Assembly (NCBI GenBank): GCA_030425505.1 | Contig: JAUIAB010000009.1 | Coordinates: 44,347 to 108,346, forward strand | Source: Bacteroidia bacterium | GTDB lineage: Bacteria > Bacteroidota > Bacteroidia > Cytophagales > Flammeovirgaceae | Direction of reading: 5' to 3' | Length of the DNA: 64,000 nt | Part shown: positions 28,152 to 37,050 of the stretch, one piece after another | Numbering within the stretch: the first letter of the stretch is position 1 | Layout of the letters: each line of letters begins with the position of its first letter | Notes under the pieces: generated by a model | The model's input: only the letters and a program-made list of their open reading frames with translations | What the model was told of the DNA's origin: nothing | Databases searched by the model: none | Translations under genes and position numbers: made by a program

Positions 28152-28364
28152 ATGAAAAGCATAAAAGTAGTAATATTCAGTTTGGTTTCTTTGATTTTAC
28201 TTTCGCTGGCAAGCTGTTTATCAGACCCTTATAGTCCAAAAAACTCTCAATATTACCAAGCTCAAGCATTACAATACCGAGTAATGGATATGCACATTGA
28301 TTGCCCAACCGCAGTTATGGGTTCTAAGAAACATAGAAGAGCTATGAAGAGAAGAACAAGATAG
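28152..28364 (+). CDS. Small lipoprotein
   Basis: 70 aa. There is a lipobox at L-A-S-C (near 19-22) after a good hydrophobic core, so it is probably lipidated and envelope-anchored. The mature 48 residues are Tyr/Gln-rich, then very basic (K-K-H-R-R-A-M-K-R-R-T-R). Function unknown. It precedes the deacylase gene by 74 bases. Confidence 0.65.
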   Translation: MKSIKVVIFSLVSLILLSLASCLSDPYSPKNSQYYQAQALQYRVMDMHIDCPTAVMGSKKHRRAMKRRTR

Positions 28365-28438
28365 CACTATAAATTAAATTCTAACAGGGTAATTCGTAGC
28401 ATCATTTATACATTTGTACGCTAAACTTTGGCAAGCAA

Positions 28439-29347
28439 ATGAATAGAAGAGGTAGAATAATTGGCAGTTACGGTAACTTACAATCAAATCAGCTAATAAT
28501 CTGTTTTGCTGGAGTTCATGGAAATGAAACCAGCGGAATAGAGGCACTAAAAAATATCTTTAAAGTTTTAAAAGAAAAATCACTTGAATTTAATGGGTTT
28601 CTCATTGGTTTGAAAGGTAACATTACTGCTATTGCCCAAAACAGGAGGTATTTAGATGTAGATCTTAACAGAGTTTGGGAGGAAGATCTGGAGAAAAATA
28701 TTACAAAAAATAAAAACCTTTCCGAATACCAAGAGGCTGCCGATCTTCTTGAAGTCATTCACGAAATACCTTTGGGGAATTTTAAGCAAAAGTTTTTTCT
28801 AGACCTTCATGGCACATCTGCTGATAATGGAATTTTCGCAATTGTTACTCAAAAAAGTAGTACTAATAAAGCAATTAAAGACCTTACTATACCAATAATT
28901 TTAGGACTACATGAAGAGCTAAAAAACACTACAGTACCTTACTTCGAAAATTTGGGTTTTAATTCAGCAGCTGTAGAAGGTGGTAAGATAGGAGATAAAA
29001 AAACCATTGCCAATCATGAAAAGGTAGTATGGGAAATTTTGAGAGATTTGCACGTAATTCAAGAAGAAGAAATTCCTCAAGAGATTCGTGAAGATCATTT
29101 TTTAGTTAATTTTTCTAAACCACTACCCGATGTTTTATCTTTAGCATACTGTCATAAAATTATTCCTGAAGATAACTTTAAAATGAAACCAGGTTTTAAA
29201 AACTTTGATTTTGTAAAAGAAGGCGATTTGTTAGCTACTGATATAAACGGTAACATAAGAGCCAAAACAGACGGTTACGTGCTGATGCCGCTATACCAAA
29301 CAGAAGGTAGTGATGGTTTTTTTATTGTAACAAGTAAAGACTCTTGA
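28439..29347 (+). CDS. Succinylglutamate desuccinylase/aspartoacylase family protein
   Basis: 302 aa. Zn-carboxypeptidase fold with the ligands in G-V-H-G-N-E (near 29-34) and D-L-H-G-T (near 122-126). The C-terminal beta-barrel is present (residues ~230-300, ending G-x-x-x-M-P-L). It cleaves an N-acyl amino acid; the substrate is unknown. The stop overlaps the mnmE start (TTGA, 29,344-29,347). A candidate -7 element tacatttg lies at 28,409-28,416. Confidence 0.88.
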   Translation: MNRRGRIIGSYGNLQSNQLIICFAGVHGNETSGIEALKNIFKVLKEKSLEFNGFLIGLKGNITAIAQNRRYLDVDLNRVWEEDLEKNITKNKNLSEYQEAADLLEVIHEIPLGNFKQKFFLDLHGTSADNGIFAIVTQKSSTNKAIKDLTIPIILGLHEELKNTTVPYFENLGFNSAAVEGGKIGDKKTIANHEKVVWEILRDLHVIQEEEIPQEIREDHFLVNFSKPLPDVLSLAYCHKIIPEDNFKMKPGFKNFDFVKEGDLLATDINGNIRAKTDGYVLMPLYQTEGSDGFFIVTSKDS

Positions 29348-30717
29348 AAAGTATTTCGGTTTACGAAACGATAGTTGCTTTATCTACTCCTCAAGGGAAA
29401 GGAGCAATAGCGGTAATACGTTTGTCTGGTGAAAACTCTTTTGAAATTATTAACGCTTTATTTACTGGGAAAAACCTATCAGAGCAACCTAGTCATACCA
29501 TTCATTTTGGTAAAATCATAGAAGGTAAAAATATAGTTGACGAAGTACTCATTTCCATTTTTAAATCTCCGAACTCCTACACAGGAGAAGATGTGGCTGA
29601 AATTTCCTGTCATGGATCTTCCTACATAATAGAAAAAATAATACAACTTATTATCTCGAAAGGAGCCAGGTATGCTCAACCTGGGGAATTTACAAAAAGA
29701 GGCTTTCTCAATGGTAAGTTTGATTTAGCTCAAGCTGAAGCAGTTGCAGATCTTATTGCCTCAGAAGCAGAAGTATCGCATCGCTTAGCTATTGACCAGA
29801 TGCGAGGAGGGTTTTCAAGAAGAATCAAAGAGCTGAGAGAAAAACTAATTCACTTTGCATCTCTGCTAGAGCTAGAGCTAGATTTTAGTGAAGAAGATGT
29901 AGAGTTTGCAAACAGAGAAGAACTAAAAAAACTAGTAAAGGACATCATACAAGAAGTAGAGAAGTTAGTTCTGTCATTTAAAGAAGGAAATGTACTTAAA
30001 GAAGGAATTCCAACTGTAATTGTGGGTAAACCCAATGCAGGAAAATCTACACTGCTCAATAACCTCTTGGAAGATGATAAAGCTATCGTTTCAGATATAC
30101 CAGGAACAACCCGTGATACAATAGAGGATGAGCTTACTATCAATGGAGTAACTTTCAGATTGATAGATACCGCAGGTTTAAGAGAAACAACAGACAAAAT
30201 TGAAAAGATAGGAGTAGAGAAGGCTCGCCTTAATATTGAAAAAGCTCACCTAATTATCTATGTATTTGACGCAAAGGATACTAAAAGCGAGGAAATAGAA
30301 GAGTTTCTTGAGAGTATAAAGCACCTATCCGTTCCTTATCTTCTGGTTTGTAATAAAATTGACCTTACTTCTTATCAAATTCCTAGAGAGTTAATGGTTT
30401 CCAGTTTCATTTTAGGGATTTCTGCTTCAGGTGGAGATGGATTAAATCAACTAAGAGAGGTTATGATTTCCAAAGTTATAAGTGGTAACCTGAATCAAGA
30501 AAATACTTTAGTTACTAATACAAGACATTACGAATCTTTAAAAAACACACTACAATCTTTAACGGATGTGGTAAATGCTTTAGATAGTAATCAAACTAGT
30601 GATTTCCTAGCTCTTGACATACGACAAGCATTACACTTTTTGGGAGAAATTACTGGAGAAATTACTACAGACGATCTTCTAGCTAATATTTTTAGTAAAT
30701 TTTGTATTGGAAAGTAA
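29344..30717 (+). CDS. mnmE: tRNA-modifying GTPase MnmE
   Basis: 457 aa, full length. The N-terminal folate-binding domain (1-118) is followed by a helical domain and an inserted G domain with G1 G-K-P-N-A-G-K-S-T (near 225-233), G2 T-T-R-D-T and G3 D-T-A-G-L. The C-terminus is F-C-I-G-K, whose Cys is needed for the reaction. With MnmG it modifies the wobble uridine of certain tRNAs. The start is TTG, overlapping the preceding stop. The last codons and the stop form the island attachment site (30,702-30,721), and the insertion leaves the protein intact. Confidence 0.96.
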   Translation: MKSISVYETIVALSTPQGKGAIAVIRLSGENSFEIINALFTGKNLSEQPSHTIHFGKIIEGKNIVDEVLISIFKSPNSYTGEDVAEISCHGSSYIIEKIIQLIISKGARYAQPGEFTKRGFLNGKFDLAQAEAVADLIASEAEVSHRLAIDQMRGGFSRRIKELREKLIHFASLLELELDFSEEDVEFANREELKKLVKDIIQEVEKLVLSFKEGNVLKEGIPTVIVGKPNAGKSTLLNNLLEDDKAIVSDIPGTTRDTIEDELTINGVTFRLIDTAGLRETTDKIEKIGVEKARLNIEKAHLIIYVFDAKDTKSEEIEEFLESIKHLSVPYLLVCNKIDLTSYQIPRELMVSSFILGISASGGDGLNQLREVMISKVISGNLNQENTLVTNTRHYESLKNTLQSLTDVVNALDSNQTSDFLALDIRQALHFLGEITGEITTDDLLANIFSKFCIGK

Positions 30718-30721
30718 TTAC
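30702..30721 (+). repeat. Island attachment site, left (attL)
   Basis: 20-bp direct repeat ttgtattggaaagtaattac, identical to 63,439-63,458. It spans the last codons of mnmE (C-I-G-K-stop). An att site in the 3' end of mnmE/trmE is known from Salmonella genomic island SGI1; the target bases here encode the same conserved residues. The two copies bound 32.7 kb, the island. Confidence 0.85.
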
Positions 30722-30956
30722 CTTTCCCTTTGTTAGCTAATCACTTCTTATAGTGCATTTTAGGCTGTTTTTCTTTCTCTTATTTGTTACTGATTTGCCT
30801 ATTTTTTCGTATCTTTCGTTACTAATTTGTTACTAAGAACACCATTTTTGTTTCTAGCAACAGATTAGAAGTATCAAGGGGGAGATTATGTTACATACAG
30901 ATACATTCTGATACATAGCGATACACCCTGATACAGAAACACGAAAGAGAGAGAAC
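30722..30956 (+). promoter_or_regulatory. Left-end region: arm-type repeats and phased GATACA array
   Basis: There are two parts. Part one: the 12-mer gttactgatttg (30,786-30,797) and a near copy gttactaatttg (30,818-30,829); the exact 12-mer recurs at 63,381-63,392 near the right end, as expected for integrase arm sites. Part two: gataca at 30,900, 30,910, 30,920 and 30,930, exactly 10 bases apart, preceded by gttaca at 30,890, so five units on the same face of the helix. The array sits 20 bases before the first island gene and could bind a regulator or Xis-like protein. Confidence 0.6.
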
Positions 30957-31310
30957 ATGAGTAGCAATCTTCGTATTCCGAAAATCTGTCAGGATTGTGG
31001 TAGCGATTTTATCGCCAAAACCACCGTTACTCAATATTGCAGTGACAAATGTGCCAAGCGAGCTTATAAGAAGCGCAAGCGCAAACAGAAGGTTGAAGCT
31101 GTTCCCACCCTTTCACAGCAAAAGGTCAATCACTCCAAAGAGATAGTTGGCGACAAAGAGTTTCTAAGCATTAAAGAAACCTGTCAGCTATTAGGCACAA
31201 GCAGAATGACGATTTACCGCCAGATCAAGAGCGGAACAATCCCTGCGGCCAAGGTTGGAGCCCGTACCATTATTAAGAGAACCGATATTGAAAAACTGTT
31301 TACAGTATGA
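30957..31310 (+). CDS. Zn-ribbon plus excisionase-type HTH DNA-binding protein
   Basis: 117 aa. The N-terminal zinc ribbon is C-Q-D-C...C-S-D-K-C (near 11-31), followed by a Lys/Arg-rich linker and a C-terminal MerR/Xis-like winged helix (about 62-117: S-I-K-E-T-C-Q-L-L-G-T-S-R-M-T-I-Y-R-Q-I). Such proteins sit beside integrases in Bacteroidota elements and act as excision or expression regulators. The gene overlaps the integrase start (ATGA, 31,307-31,310). Confidence 0.82.
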   Translation: MSSNLRIPKICQDCGSDFIAKTTVTQYCSDKCAKRAYKKRKRKQKVEAVPTLSQQKVNHSKEIVGDKEFLSIKETCQLLGTSRMTIYRQIKSGTIPAAKVGARTIIKRTDIEKLFTV

Positions 31311-32401
31311 AAGTAACATTGAGAGAACGCCACCAGGGCGGCAAGATCAGCTTATACCTTGACTACTATCACAAAGGCAAGCGCAAAGCTGAGTACCTGA
31401 AACTATACATTGAGCCAAACCCGAAATCCAAGGCAGAAAGGGAACTCAACAAAAAGACTATGCAGCTTGCAGAATCAATCCGTGCTAAACGCCTGATTGA
31501 AATTCAAAACGGTGTGTATGGCTTCAGAGACAATGAAAAGCTTAAAGGCAGTTTCCTAGAGTACATTCAACTCTTAACCAACAAGCGGCACAGCAGCAAA
31601 GGCAACTACGGGAATTGGGACAGTATGCTCAAACACTTGAAAGGCTACATTCCTTATGACAAGACCTTTGAAGAAATAGACCGACAGTTTGTAATGGGTT
31701 TCAAGGAATATCTTGACCATGATGCTAAGAAGTCAAGCGGTCAACCGCTTTCCCAAAATTCAAAGTACTCCTACTTCAACAAGCTAAGAGCAGCACTCAA
31801 ACAAGCAGTTAAAGACGGTATCATTCCAAGCAATCCAAGTGAAGGAGTTGAAGCATTTAAGCAAGGCGAACCTCAGCGAGAGTTTCTAACCTTAGAAGAA
31901 TTACAATCTGCAGCACAAGCGGAATGTGAAATTCCTGCGATTAAGACAGCCTTTTTATTCTCCACTCTTACAGGTTTAAGATGGTCCGATATTCAGAAGC
32001 TACTTTGGTCAGAAGTACAGCATTCAAATGATATGGGCTACTATATTCGATTCAGACAGCAAAAGACTAAAGGAGCAGAAACCTTACCCATTTCAGAACA
32101 AGCCGTTGGCTTGCTCGGTGAAAGACAAGACAAAGACGAACGAGTATTCAAAGGATTGAAATACTCCTCTTGGCACAATGTGAAGTTGCAGCAATGGATG
32201 ATGAGAGCAGGAATCAGCAAGACCATTTCATTTCACTGTGCGAGACATACCTACGCTACTTTACAGCTTTCAGCAGGTACAGATATTTACACAGTTTCAA
32301 AGCTCTTAGGTCATAGAGAACTGAAAACCACCCAGATTTATGCCAAAATCATTGACGACAAGAAGAAAGAAGCTGCGAACAAAATCAAATTAGACCTATG
32401 A
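31307..32401 (+). CDS. Tyrosine recombinase (island integrase)
   Basis: 364 aa. N-terminal arm-binding domain (1-75), a phage-integrase SAM-like core-binding domain (about 80-185), and the catalytic domain with R225 (in T-G-L-R-W-S-D), H310-x-x-R313 (H-C-A-R-H-T), H336 (L-G-H-R) and nucleophile Y345 (T-T-Q-I-Y-A). All key residues are present, so it should be active. It most likely recombines the 20-bp mnmE site. The next gene overlaps by ATGA. Confidence 0.93.
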   Translation: MKVTLRERHQGGKISLYLDYYHKGKRKAEYLKLYIEPNPKSKAERELNKKTMQLAESIRAKRLIEIQNGVYGFRDNEKLKGSFLEYIQLLTNKRHSSKGNYGNWDSMLKHLKGYIPYDKTFEEIDRQFVMGFKEYLDHDAKKSSGQPLSQNSKYSYFNKLRAALKQAVKDGIIPSNPSEGVEAFKQGEPQREFLTLEELQSAAQAECEIPAIKTAFLFSTLTGLRWSDIQKLLWSEVQHSNDMGYYIRFRQQKTKGAETLPISEQAVGLLGERQDKDERVFKGLKYSSWHNVKLQQWMMRAGISKTISFHCARHTYATLQLSAGTDIYTVSKLLGHRELKTTQIYAKIIDDKKKEAANKIKLDL

Positions 32402-33423
32402 GCAATACATTATTCAGCAGTTTTAGAGACTTCATTCACAATGGTAAAGAGCCTTGGAAGGCAAACTTCACAAAAGCCAAATACAATGAACAAGTCCTTG
32501 CATTGGCTATTCCTACCTACAACACACAACCATTATATGAACTCACCTTTCCAGACCCATTGACTGAAAAGGCCAACTATTACAAAAAGCTCATAGATCA
32601 ATACGCAGTTCAAGAGTTGAACAGCTTTCACAGCATTGTTTCTGAATCCAAAGACAAAGCGAGACTTTACCAAGTGTATTTCCCACTCTCCCGAACATTA
32701 CCAGGTCTAATGAACGACCTCAACAATACGCTTGAAACATTGGATCTCACCAATCCAAAATATGAACCTGATGCAAACGGTAGAATCAACCTGACTGATG
32801 AATACGATAACTCGTATATCCTCCACTACTTAAAGCATGAACTCATTCGCATTTACCTTGAAGTCATTGAACACTATCCTGATTATGCGAAAGATGCTGA
32901 GAAGGATGTAAACAAGCTGTATATCAAATTCTATAAGCACGTTCAACCTCCTGTGCCAGTTATCACAGATGCTCCTACCCTTGAGATTGAAAAACCAATA
33001 GCTGAGCAAAAGGTAAAGGCTACCGATAAAGCCTTACAAGTAATGAAGCGAGACTTTAGAACCGAGAAGGATTCTATTCTCAGCTACAAAGAAGTAGTTA
33101 AGGACGGCAGCAAATTCGCCCTATTTGAAGAGAAGCTATTCCAAAGTGGCTTTATTGATTCAGAGTACAATGCCATTGAATCGCACGGCTCTAAAGGGAA
33201 ACTAGCAGCGATCTATCACAGGATTATTGAGAAAGGATATTTCAATGAAAGAACCTTTCAGCCCATGAAGCCAATCCAACCCACTGACATTCGGGCTTTC
33301 TTGGATTACCGCTACAATACCAACCTCAGTCAGCAATTCAGGAGATACAAACAGAACGAAGAAAAGCACAAGGAATACCTCGACAGCCAGTATTGGTTAG
33401 ACAGCCTTCCGACCCTTCGTTAA
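32398..33423 (+). CDS. Island protein of unknown function
   Basis: 341 aa, soluble, helical and charged, with no motif I recognise. The C-terminal ~110 residues (K-F-A-L-F-E-E-K-L-F-Q-S-G-F-I...L-A-A-I-Y-H-R-I-I-E-K-G-Y-F) look like a small helical domain often found in proteins encoded after Bacteroidota integrases. It is translationally coupled to the integrase (ATGA). It may take part in excision or element maintenance, which is inference from position only. Confidence 0.65.
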   Translation: MSNTLFSSFRDFIHNGKEPWKANFTKAKYNEQVLALAIPTYNTQPLYELTFPDPLTEKANYYKKLIDQYAVQELNSFHSIVSESKDKARLYQVYFPLSRTLPGLMNDLNNTLETLDLTNPKYEPDANGRINLTDEYDNSYILHYLKHELIRIYLEVIEHYPDYAKDAEKDVNKLYIKFYKHVQPPVPVITDAPTLEIEKPIAEQKVKATDKALQVMKRDFRTEKDSILSYKEVVKDGSKFALFEEKLFQSGFIDSEYNAIESHGSKGKLAAIYHRIIEKGYFNERTFQPMKPIQPTDIRAFLDYRYNTNLSQQFRRYKQNEEKHKEYLDSQYWLDSLPTLR

Positions 33424-33647
33424 TCCGCTTCATTTTGTCCTGATTTTTAGTATGGTAAAGTCGCTCGATTTTACCAATACAAATTACCACTTCATTTCAT
33501 AACATTCTGTTATTCAATGGTTTTTGCTGTGTCAAATTACCATTGAGCACCTTACCATTTGCCTTTATTTTCCTTTGGTCTTGTCAACGGAAATCGTTGG
33601 TGACTTTAGCGCTGAAGTCTTTTTCAAATTTTCAAAATCCAATAAAA
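33424..33647. promoter_or_regulatory. Regulatory gap with TTACCA repeats and a hairpin
   Basis: ttacca occurs at 33,471, 33,484, 33,537 and 33,552, and its complement tggtaa at 33,453. Tggtaaa (33,453-33,459) and tttacca (33,470-33,476) form a 7-bp stem. Five copies in about 105 bases ahead of two small HTH genes look like operator sites. No ORF of its own is supported. Confidence 0.45.
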
Positions 33648-33947
33648 ATGGAAGAGATTTTAAAAAGACTAGAAATAATAGAAAAACACGTATTAGACCA
33701 AAATCTAATACTAAAGAATGTGCTCAATTTTAATGAAGCTGCAAAGTTCATTGAAGTATCGCATTCGCACCTGTACAAGCTCACCAGCTCGGGTAAAGTG
33801 CCATTCTATAAACCGAATGGCAAGAAGATCTACTTCAACCGACAAGAGCTAGAAGAATGGTTGCTACGCAACAGAAATGAAACGGACGCTGAGATAGACC
33901 AAAGAGCAGCAGATTATCTAATCAAAAAAGGGAGAGTGAAGCTATGA
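33648..33947 (+). CDS. Excisionase-like HTH protein 1
   Basis: 99 aa from ATG 33,648 (upstream in-frame sequence to 33,543 has no family likeness). N-terminal helix (1-25), then a helix-turn-helix of the HTH_17 type: L-N-F-N-E-A-A-K-F-I-E-V-S-H-S-H-L-Y-K-L-T, then the G-K-K-I-Y-F wing. It probably binds island DNA as an excision or regulatory factor. The next gene overlaps by ATGA and encodes a sister protein. Confidence 0.8.
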   Translation: MEEILKRLEIIEKHVLDQNLILKNVLNFNEAAKFIEVSHSHLYKLTSSGKVPFYKPNGKKIYFNRQELEEWLLRNRNETDAEIDQRAADYLIKKGRVKL

Positions 33948-34240
33948 GTGAGTTGATAGACATGATCCTGAAGCTCTCTCAGGAAATCAAATGGATTAGA
34001 GCCTACTTAGGTCAATTTCAGAAGAGCCAATTGGAGCATTTCAAAGATGCTTGGATTGATGGACAAGATGTAATGATGGCTTTGCATATCAGCAAGCGCA
34101 CACTACAGACTTTGCGTGACAATGGAACACTGCCATACAGCCGAATCAATGGCAAGTTCTACTACAAGGTTTCTGACTTAGAGAAACTACTTGAATCCAA
34201 TTACTCAACCTTTAAAAGCAAGAGCCATGGAAATAAGTAG
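33944..34240 (+). CDS. Excisionase-like HTH protein 2
   Basis: 98 aa. Same layout as its upstream neighbour: a coiled N-terminal helix (1-35), then W-I-D-G-Q-D-V-M-M-A-L-H-I-S-K-R-T-L-Q-T-L-R, a winged HTH, and a K-F-Y-Y-K wing. Pairs of such genes (often written as rteR/xis-like) occur before primase genes in Bacteroidota mobile elements. They may act as a heteropair. It overlaps the next gene, whose ATG is at 34,227. Confidence 0.82.
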   Translation: MSELIDMILKLSQEIKWIRAYLGQFQKSQLEHFKDAWIDGQDVMMALHISKRTLQTLRDNGTLPYSRINGKFYYKVSDLEKLLESNYSTFKSKSHGNK

Positions 34241-35156
34241 AGAGTCAGTCCTAGAGAGAACGCACTACGGGCTTAATATCTACGCCCATGTGCTTCGCAA
34301 ATACTATCCGGGTGAAACAGTCCTTTCCCTTGCGGGAAGGGACTGCAAGCCTGCAAAGAATCCTTTCAACAACTCCAAGGCTACACTTTGGATAAAGATT
34401 GTAGAAGGATTAGCCACCCATGTTGATACTGAAAGAGCCATTGAAAACGGTGATGCGTTCGATTTTGCAGCACTTCATTTCAAAGTCCAGGGACAAGCCC
34501 TGTACGACTTATTGAATGAAGAAATGCACTTGCGAATTGACACCAAACACCCTTTCTATGACTATAAGGAATTTGACAAGGAGAAAGAGTCAGTTGCTAA
34601 GAAAAAAGAAATCAAAATTCCTGTATTCAGCTACTTCAAAAAGCCAATTACCAATGTCAATCCGTATGGAACCAAGAGCTTACTTGAAGTTTACGAACTG
34701 ATTAAGGGCGACACTTTCGAAGCTCACACAGCAAAGCTGCGTTCGATTACTGATGTCAAAGAATCACGTAAATACAAAGCCTTTCAATTTGATTATGTCA
34801 CTTTCTCAGGAACCTTCAGTCCCAGGAGCGACAAGAATCTGAAAGAGCATTCAGGATTGATAGTGATTGACTTTGACCACCTTGAAGACCTAAACGGTCT
34901 CAAGGAGCAGTTACTGAATGATAAGCACTTTGATACAGAACTACTTTTTACCTCGCCTTCAGGTGATGGGTTGAAATGGGTCATTGCTATCGACATTCAG
35001 GAAGCCGATCACCAAACATGGTTTAGGGGCATAGCCAACTACCTCAACGCAACTTACCAGTTGCAGGTAGATGAATCAGGCAAAGACATATCAAGAGCCT
35101 GTTTTCTACCCCATGACCCAGAGATATTCATTCATTCAAAATACTTAGGACAATGA
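34227..35156 (+). CDS. BT4734-like (primase-type) replication protein
   Basis: 309 aa from ATG 34,227. The N-terminal part (about 10-100) is a small domain with a conserved N-P-F-N, then a BT4734/VirE-N-like domain (about 140-309) with the acidic pair in V-I-D-F-D-H-L (near 213), the Asp-x-Asp of archaeo-eukaryotic primase folds, and T-S-P-S-G-D-G-L-K-W. It is probably a primase for element replication. The next gene starts within its stop (ATGA, 35,153-35,156), forming a functional pair. Confidence 0.8.
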   Translation: MEISRESVLERTHYGLNIYAHVLRKYYPGETVLSLAGRDCKPAKNPFNNSKATLWIKIVEGLATHVDTERAIENGDAFDFAALHFKVQGQALYDLLNEEMHLRIDTKHPFYDYKEFDKEKESVAKKKEIKIPVFSYFKKPITNVNPYGTKSLLEVYELIKGDTFEAHTAKLRSITDVKESRKYKAFQFDYVTFSGTFSPRSDKNLKEHSGLIVIDFDHLEDLNGLKEQLLNDKHFDTELLFTSPSGDGLKWVIAIDIQEADHQTWFRGIANYLNATYQLQVDESGKDISRACFLPHDPEIFIHSKYLGQ

Positions 35157-36910
35157 GAGAAAAATTCAATTTGAACGATTGGGTAGATACACCCAAGCAA
35201 CAAACAATAGATACAGAACCGAAACAAGAAAGCACCATTAAAACAAGTAAAGCACAAGCCAAGCAAGAAGCACCTAAACAGTCGGTTGAGCTTTTAGAAG
35301 TAGAAACAGTAGTTGCCAAACTTGAAGAAGCACAGCAAGACATTACAGGCACTTACAGCGATTGGCGAAACGTAGGTTTCGCTTTCGCTGATGAGTTGGG
35401 CGAATCAGGTCGAGACCTTTTTCACCGTGTCAGTAGGTTTCATGCAGAATACAATCAGAAAGAATGTGATGATCAGTTTGATAAATGCCTCCAATCCAAA
35501 GGGCATGGAATCAATATCAGCACCTTCTTCTATTTGGCTAAGCAAGCAGGAATAAAGATTGGCAAAGCAGAAACCACTATTGACGTAAAGCCAATGAATA
35601 TGCCAACCATTCCTGATTCGGTATTTCCGCAACTTCCTGAGTTTCTGCAAAACGTAACCATGTACGCCAATTCCAATGAAGAAAGAGACATTCTCCTATT
35701 GGGCTCAGTGGTTTGTTTAAGTGCATGTATGCCCAATGTTTACGGTATTTATGGCAATAGCAAGGTTCACCCCAATCTGTTTGTATTCGTTACAGGAAGA
35801 GCCTCAGCAGGTAAAGGCGTATTAAATCATTGCAAGCACTTAGTAAATCCAGTACATAACGATTTGCGAGAACAGGCAGCCAGAGCAAAACAGGAATATG
35901 AAATAGAACTAGCAGCTTACAATCAATCAAAAGGATCTGACACCAGTGTACAGAAACCAGCCAAACCACCTGAAATGATGCTCTACATTCCTGCCAATAA
36001 TAGTAGCACGGGAGCCTATCAACTATTGGCAGACAGTGGCGGTAAAGGATTGATATTTGAAACGGAAGGCGACACACTTGCCCAATCTTTCAAATCAGAT
36101 TATGGAAACTACTCAGACGGATTCAGGAAAGCCTTTCACCATGAAACCATTTCCTATTTCCGCAGAACCGATAAAGAGTTTGTAGAGATTGAGAAGCCTT
36201 GCATTTCTGCAATGCTCTCAGGTACACCCAAGCAAATTACCAGTCTCATTCCTAGTTCTGAAAACGGCTTATTCAGCCGCTTTATGTTCTATTACATGAA
36301 TACGAAATATGAATGGTTAGATGTATTTGCCAACACAGAAAGCGGAGCATTGGAAGACTACTACAAAGGACTTGGTGATACCTTTTATGAGTACTACAAA
36401 TATCTGAAAGCCACACCACCAATTTGTTTCAAATTGTCTCCAGGTCAACAGAAAGAGTTCAATCAATACTTCGCTCAAATGCAACAGAAATACCTCGCAT
36501 TGCTCGGAGATGATTTCTTAGGCTCAATCAGGCGTTTAGGTTTAATCACCTTTCGCTTATCCATGATTTTTACCGTGCTCAGAAGTTTTGAAACGGGTGA
36601 AGCTGCAAACCCATTGGTTTGCGCTGATGAAGATTTTCAAGCTGCGCTTTCAATCATAGCTGTATTGATGAAGCACTCTAGCCATATCTTCTCAGAGTTA
36701 CCGGAAGAAACTCAATTGCCTATTCATAAAACCACCAAAGAACAATTCTTTGATGCCTTGCCTCCAACCTTCAATAGGCAAGCCTATTTGAAGTTGGCCG
36801 AAACATTGGGTATCAATCCAAAAACGGCAGAAGGCTACATTGGGCAATTCAAAAAGAAAGGATTGATTCACCACCCCAAGCAAGACCACTACACCAAATC
36901 AGGAAAGTAG
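35153..36910 (+). CDS. PriCT-2/DUF3987 helicase-like replication protein
   Basis: 585 aa. A Gln/Lys-rich lead (1-50), then a PriCT-2 primase C-terminal domain (about 55-135: Y-S-D-W-R-N-V-G-F-A...N-I-S-T-F-F-Y-L-A-K), then DUF3987 with a P-loop-like G-R-A-S-A-G-K-G-V (near 215-223) and a long ATPase-like core. The C-terminal ~50 residues form a winged helix. With the preceding gene it makes a primase-helicase module like those of plasmids and phage satellites. It likely drives autonomous replication after excision. Confidence 0.85.
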   Translation: MREKFNLNDWVDTPKQQTIDTEPKQESTIKTSKAQAKQEAPKQSVELLEVETVVAKLEEAQQDITGTYSDWRNVGFAFADELGESGRDLFHRVSRFHAEYNQKECDDQFDKCLQSKGHGINISTFFYLAKQAGIKIGKAETTIDVKPMNMPTIPDSVFPQLPEFLQNVTMYANSNEERDILLLGSVVCLSACMPNVYGIYGNSKVHPNLFVFVTGRASAGKGVLNHCKHLVNPVHNDLREQAARAKQEYEIELAAYNQSKGSDTSVQKPAKPPEMMLYIPANNSSTGAYQLLADSGGKGLIFETEGDTLAQSFKSDYGNYSDGFRKAFHHETISYFRRTDKEFVEIEKPCISAMLSGTPKQITSLIPSSENGLFSRFMFYYMNTKYEWLDVFANTESGALEDYYKGLGDTFYEYYKYLKATPPICFKLSPGQQKEFNQYFAQMQQKYLALLGDDFLGSIRRLGLITFRLSMIFTVLRSFETGEAANPLVCADEDFQAALSIIAVLMKHSSHIFSELPEETQLPIHKTTKEQFFDALPPTFNRQAYLKLAETLGINPKTAEGYIGQFKKKGLIHHPKQDHYTKSGK

Positions 36911-36927
36911 GAATGTCAGGAAATTAA

Positions 36928-36958
36928 GGAAGCTAAGGACTTTGTTCCTTGCTTTCCT
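36928..36958 (+). terminator. Bulged hairpin after the primase gene
   Basis: aggaagctaagga pairs with tccttgctttcct (with one bulge on each side). It lies about 20 bases after the DUF3987 stop codon, but no long T-run follows, so it could be a terminator of weak kind or an RNA-stability stem. Confidence 0.4.
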
Positions 36959-37050
36959 GCGTTTCCTTAAAATCCTTAATACGTCTCCTGTTATTTTTCT
37001 TCTTTTTCTTAGCTGTTCTCTTCTTTTAATTTCTTAAATTAGCCAAATAT

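Noticed and set aside
29344..30717. mnmE disrupted by the island
   Set aside because: The att core keeps the last codons and stop, so the protein is full length with the C-I-G-K end.
30890..30935. CRISPR-like array from the regularly spaced GATACA units
   Set aside because: The units are 6 bases in a 10-base period, far too short for CRISPR repeats and spacers, and no cas gene is nearby.
30722..30956. tRNA or tmRNA gene as integration target
   Set aside because: No cloverleaf is seen; the repeat lies in the mnmE coding end.
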